Assembly (NCBI GenBank): GCA_035353395.1
Contig: DAOPZL010000034.1
Location: 1 to 33,398, forward strand
DNA: 33,398 nucleotides
Source of the DNA: UBA1801 sp035353395
GTDB taxonomy: Bacteria; Acidobacteriota; Holophagae; Holophagales; Holophagaceae
Reading direction: 5' to 3'
A program made the translations under genes and the position numbers. This document shows positions 33,320 to 33,398 of this stretch, in pieces. Numbering within the stretch: the first letter of the stretch is position 1; every line of letters begins with the position of its first letter. The notes beneath the pieces are model-generated. The model was not told the origin of the DNA. It was given only the letters and a program-made list of their open reading frames with translations, and did no database searches.

Positions 33320-33398
33320 ATGACCGACCACGCCGAATCTTCCCCCTTCCTTTCCGTCGTCATCCCCGCCAAGAACGAGGCCGACAACCTCAGGCCCC
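33320..33398 (+). CDS. GT2 family glycosyltransferase, N-terminal fragment (runs off the right edge)
   Basis: Only 26 codons are visible: MTDHAESSPF followed by LSVVIPAKNEADNLRP, the typical first beta strand and nucleotide-binding segment of GT2 enzymes (SVVIPxxNE). AGGAA lies 6 nt before the ATG at 33320. Next to two GT83 genes it is most likely a polyprenyl-phosphate sugar synthase of the ArnC/DPM1 type that makes their lipid-linked donor; that is inferred from context. Confidence 0.8.
   Translation, partial: MTDHAESSPFLSVVIPAKNEADNLRP

Overview
The window is high-GC DNA from a Gram-negative bacterium: it encodes a type V autotransporter with a C-terminal outer-membrane barrel and GT83 (ArnT-like) lipid-linked glycosyltransferases. 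The phylum cannot be fixed from the sequence alone. The style of the ars genes (IscA/HesB-like protein, DUF5714, Cys-rich permeases) would suit an Acidobacteriota/Holophagae-type or former deltaproteobacterial lineage, but that is a guess. A run of exactly 100 N at 18670-18769, flanked by a 55-bp duplicate, shows a scaffolded draft or metagenome assembly. LAYOUT. (1) 1-5599, minus strand: arsenic operon A, in transcription order arsR1, rhodanese-ArsC arsenate reductase, a tandem copy of it whose catalytic Cys is Asp, two-domain ArsA ATPase, IscA/HesB-like protein, an ArsD-AhpD fusion, and an XdhC-family protein cut by the window edge. (2) 5809-10461, minus strand: operon B, in order arsR2, a TauE/SafE exporter, an ArsP-type permease, an 80-residue thioredoxin-like protein, a DUF5714 protein, lipoate-protein ligase and a single-Cys thioredoxin-fold protein, with very short spacers or overlaps. 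(3) 10539-15521, minus strand: operon C, in order arsR3 (AfArsR-like C-terminal Cys triad), an ArsN2-ArsM fusion, a small ORF, a second ArsP-type permease, an AhpD-like protein with a Cys-rich tail, a P5C-reductase-like dehydrogenase and an ECF sigma factor with a Cys-containing tail. (4) 15591-16238: a doubtful small ORF and an AT-rich intergenic region. (5) 16239-29719, plus strand: a giant Gly-rich autotransporter, about 4441 residues once the assembly gap is collapsed, with about 54 degenerate passenger repeats. (6) 30023-33398, plus strand: two GT83 glycosyltransferases and the first codons of a GT2 glycosyltransferase. HOW IT FITS TOGETHER. The minus-strand half is one large arsenic island with three ArsR-controlled units. 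It offers arsenate reduction (ArsC), arsenite delivery and an ATPase (ArsD, ArsA), methylation (ArsM), probable efflux of methylated arsenicals (ArsP-type permeases), and several thiol, Fe-S or lipoate functions that could repair arsenite damage. No ArsB or Acr3 is visible, so the channel partner of ArsA is either outside the window or unconventional. The most unusual elements are the Cys-to-Asp ArsC paralogue, the ArsD-AhpD and ArsN2-ArsM fusions, the lplA/DUF5714/thioredoxin cassette, the repeated Cys-rich termini of the island's proteins, and the giant autotransporter whose reading frame is broken only by an assembly artefact.
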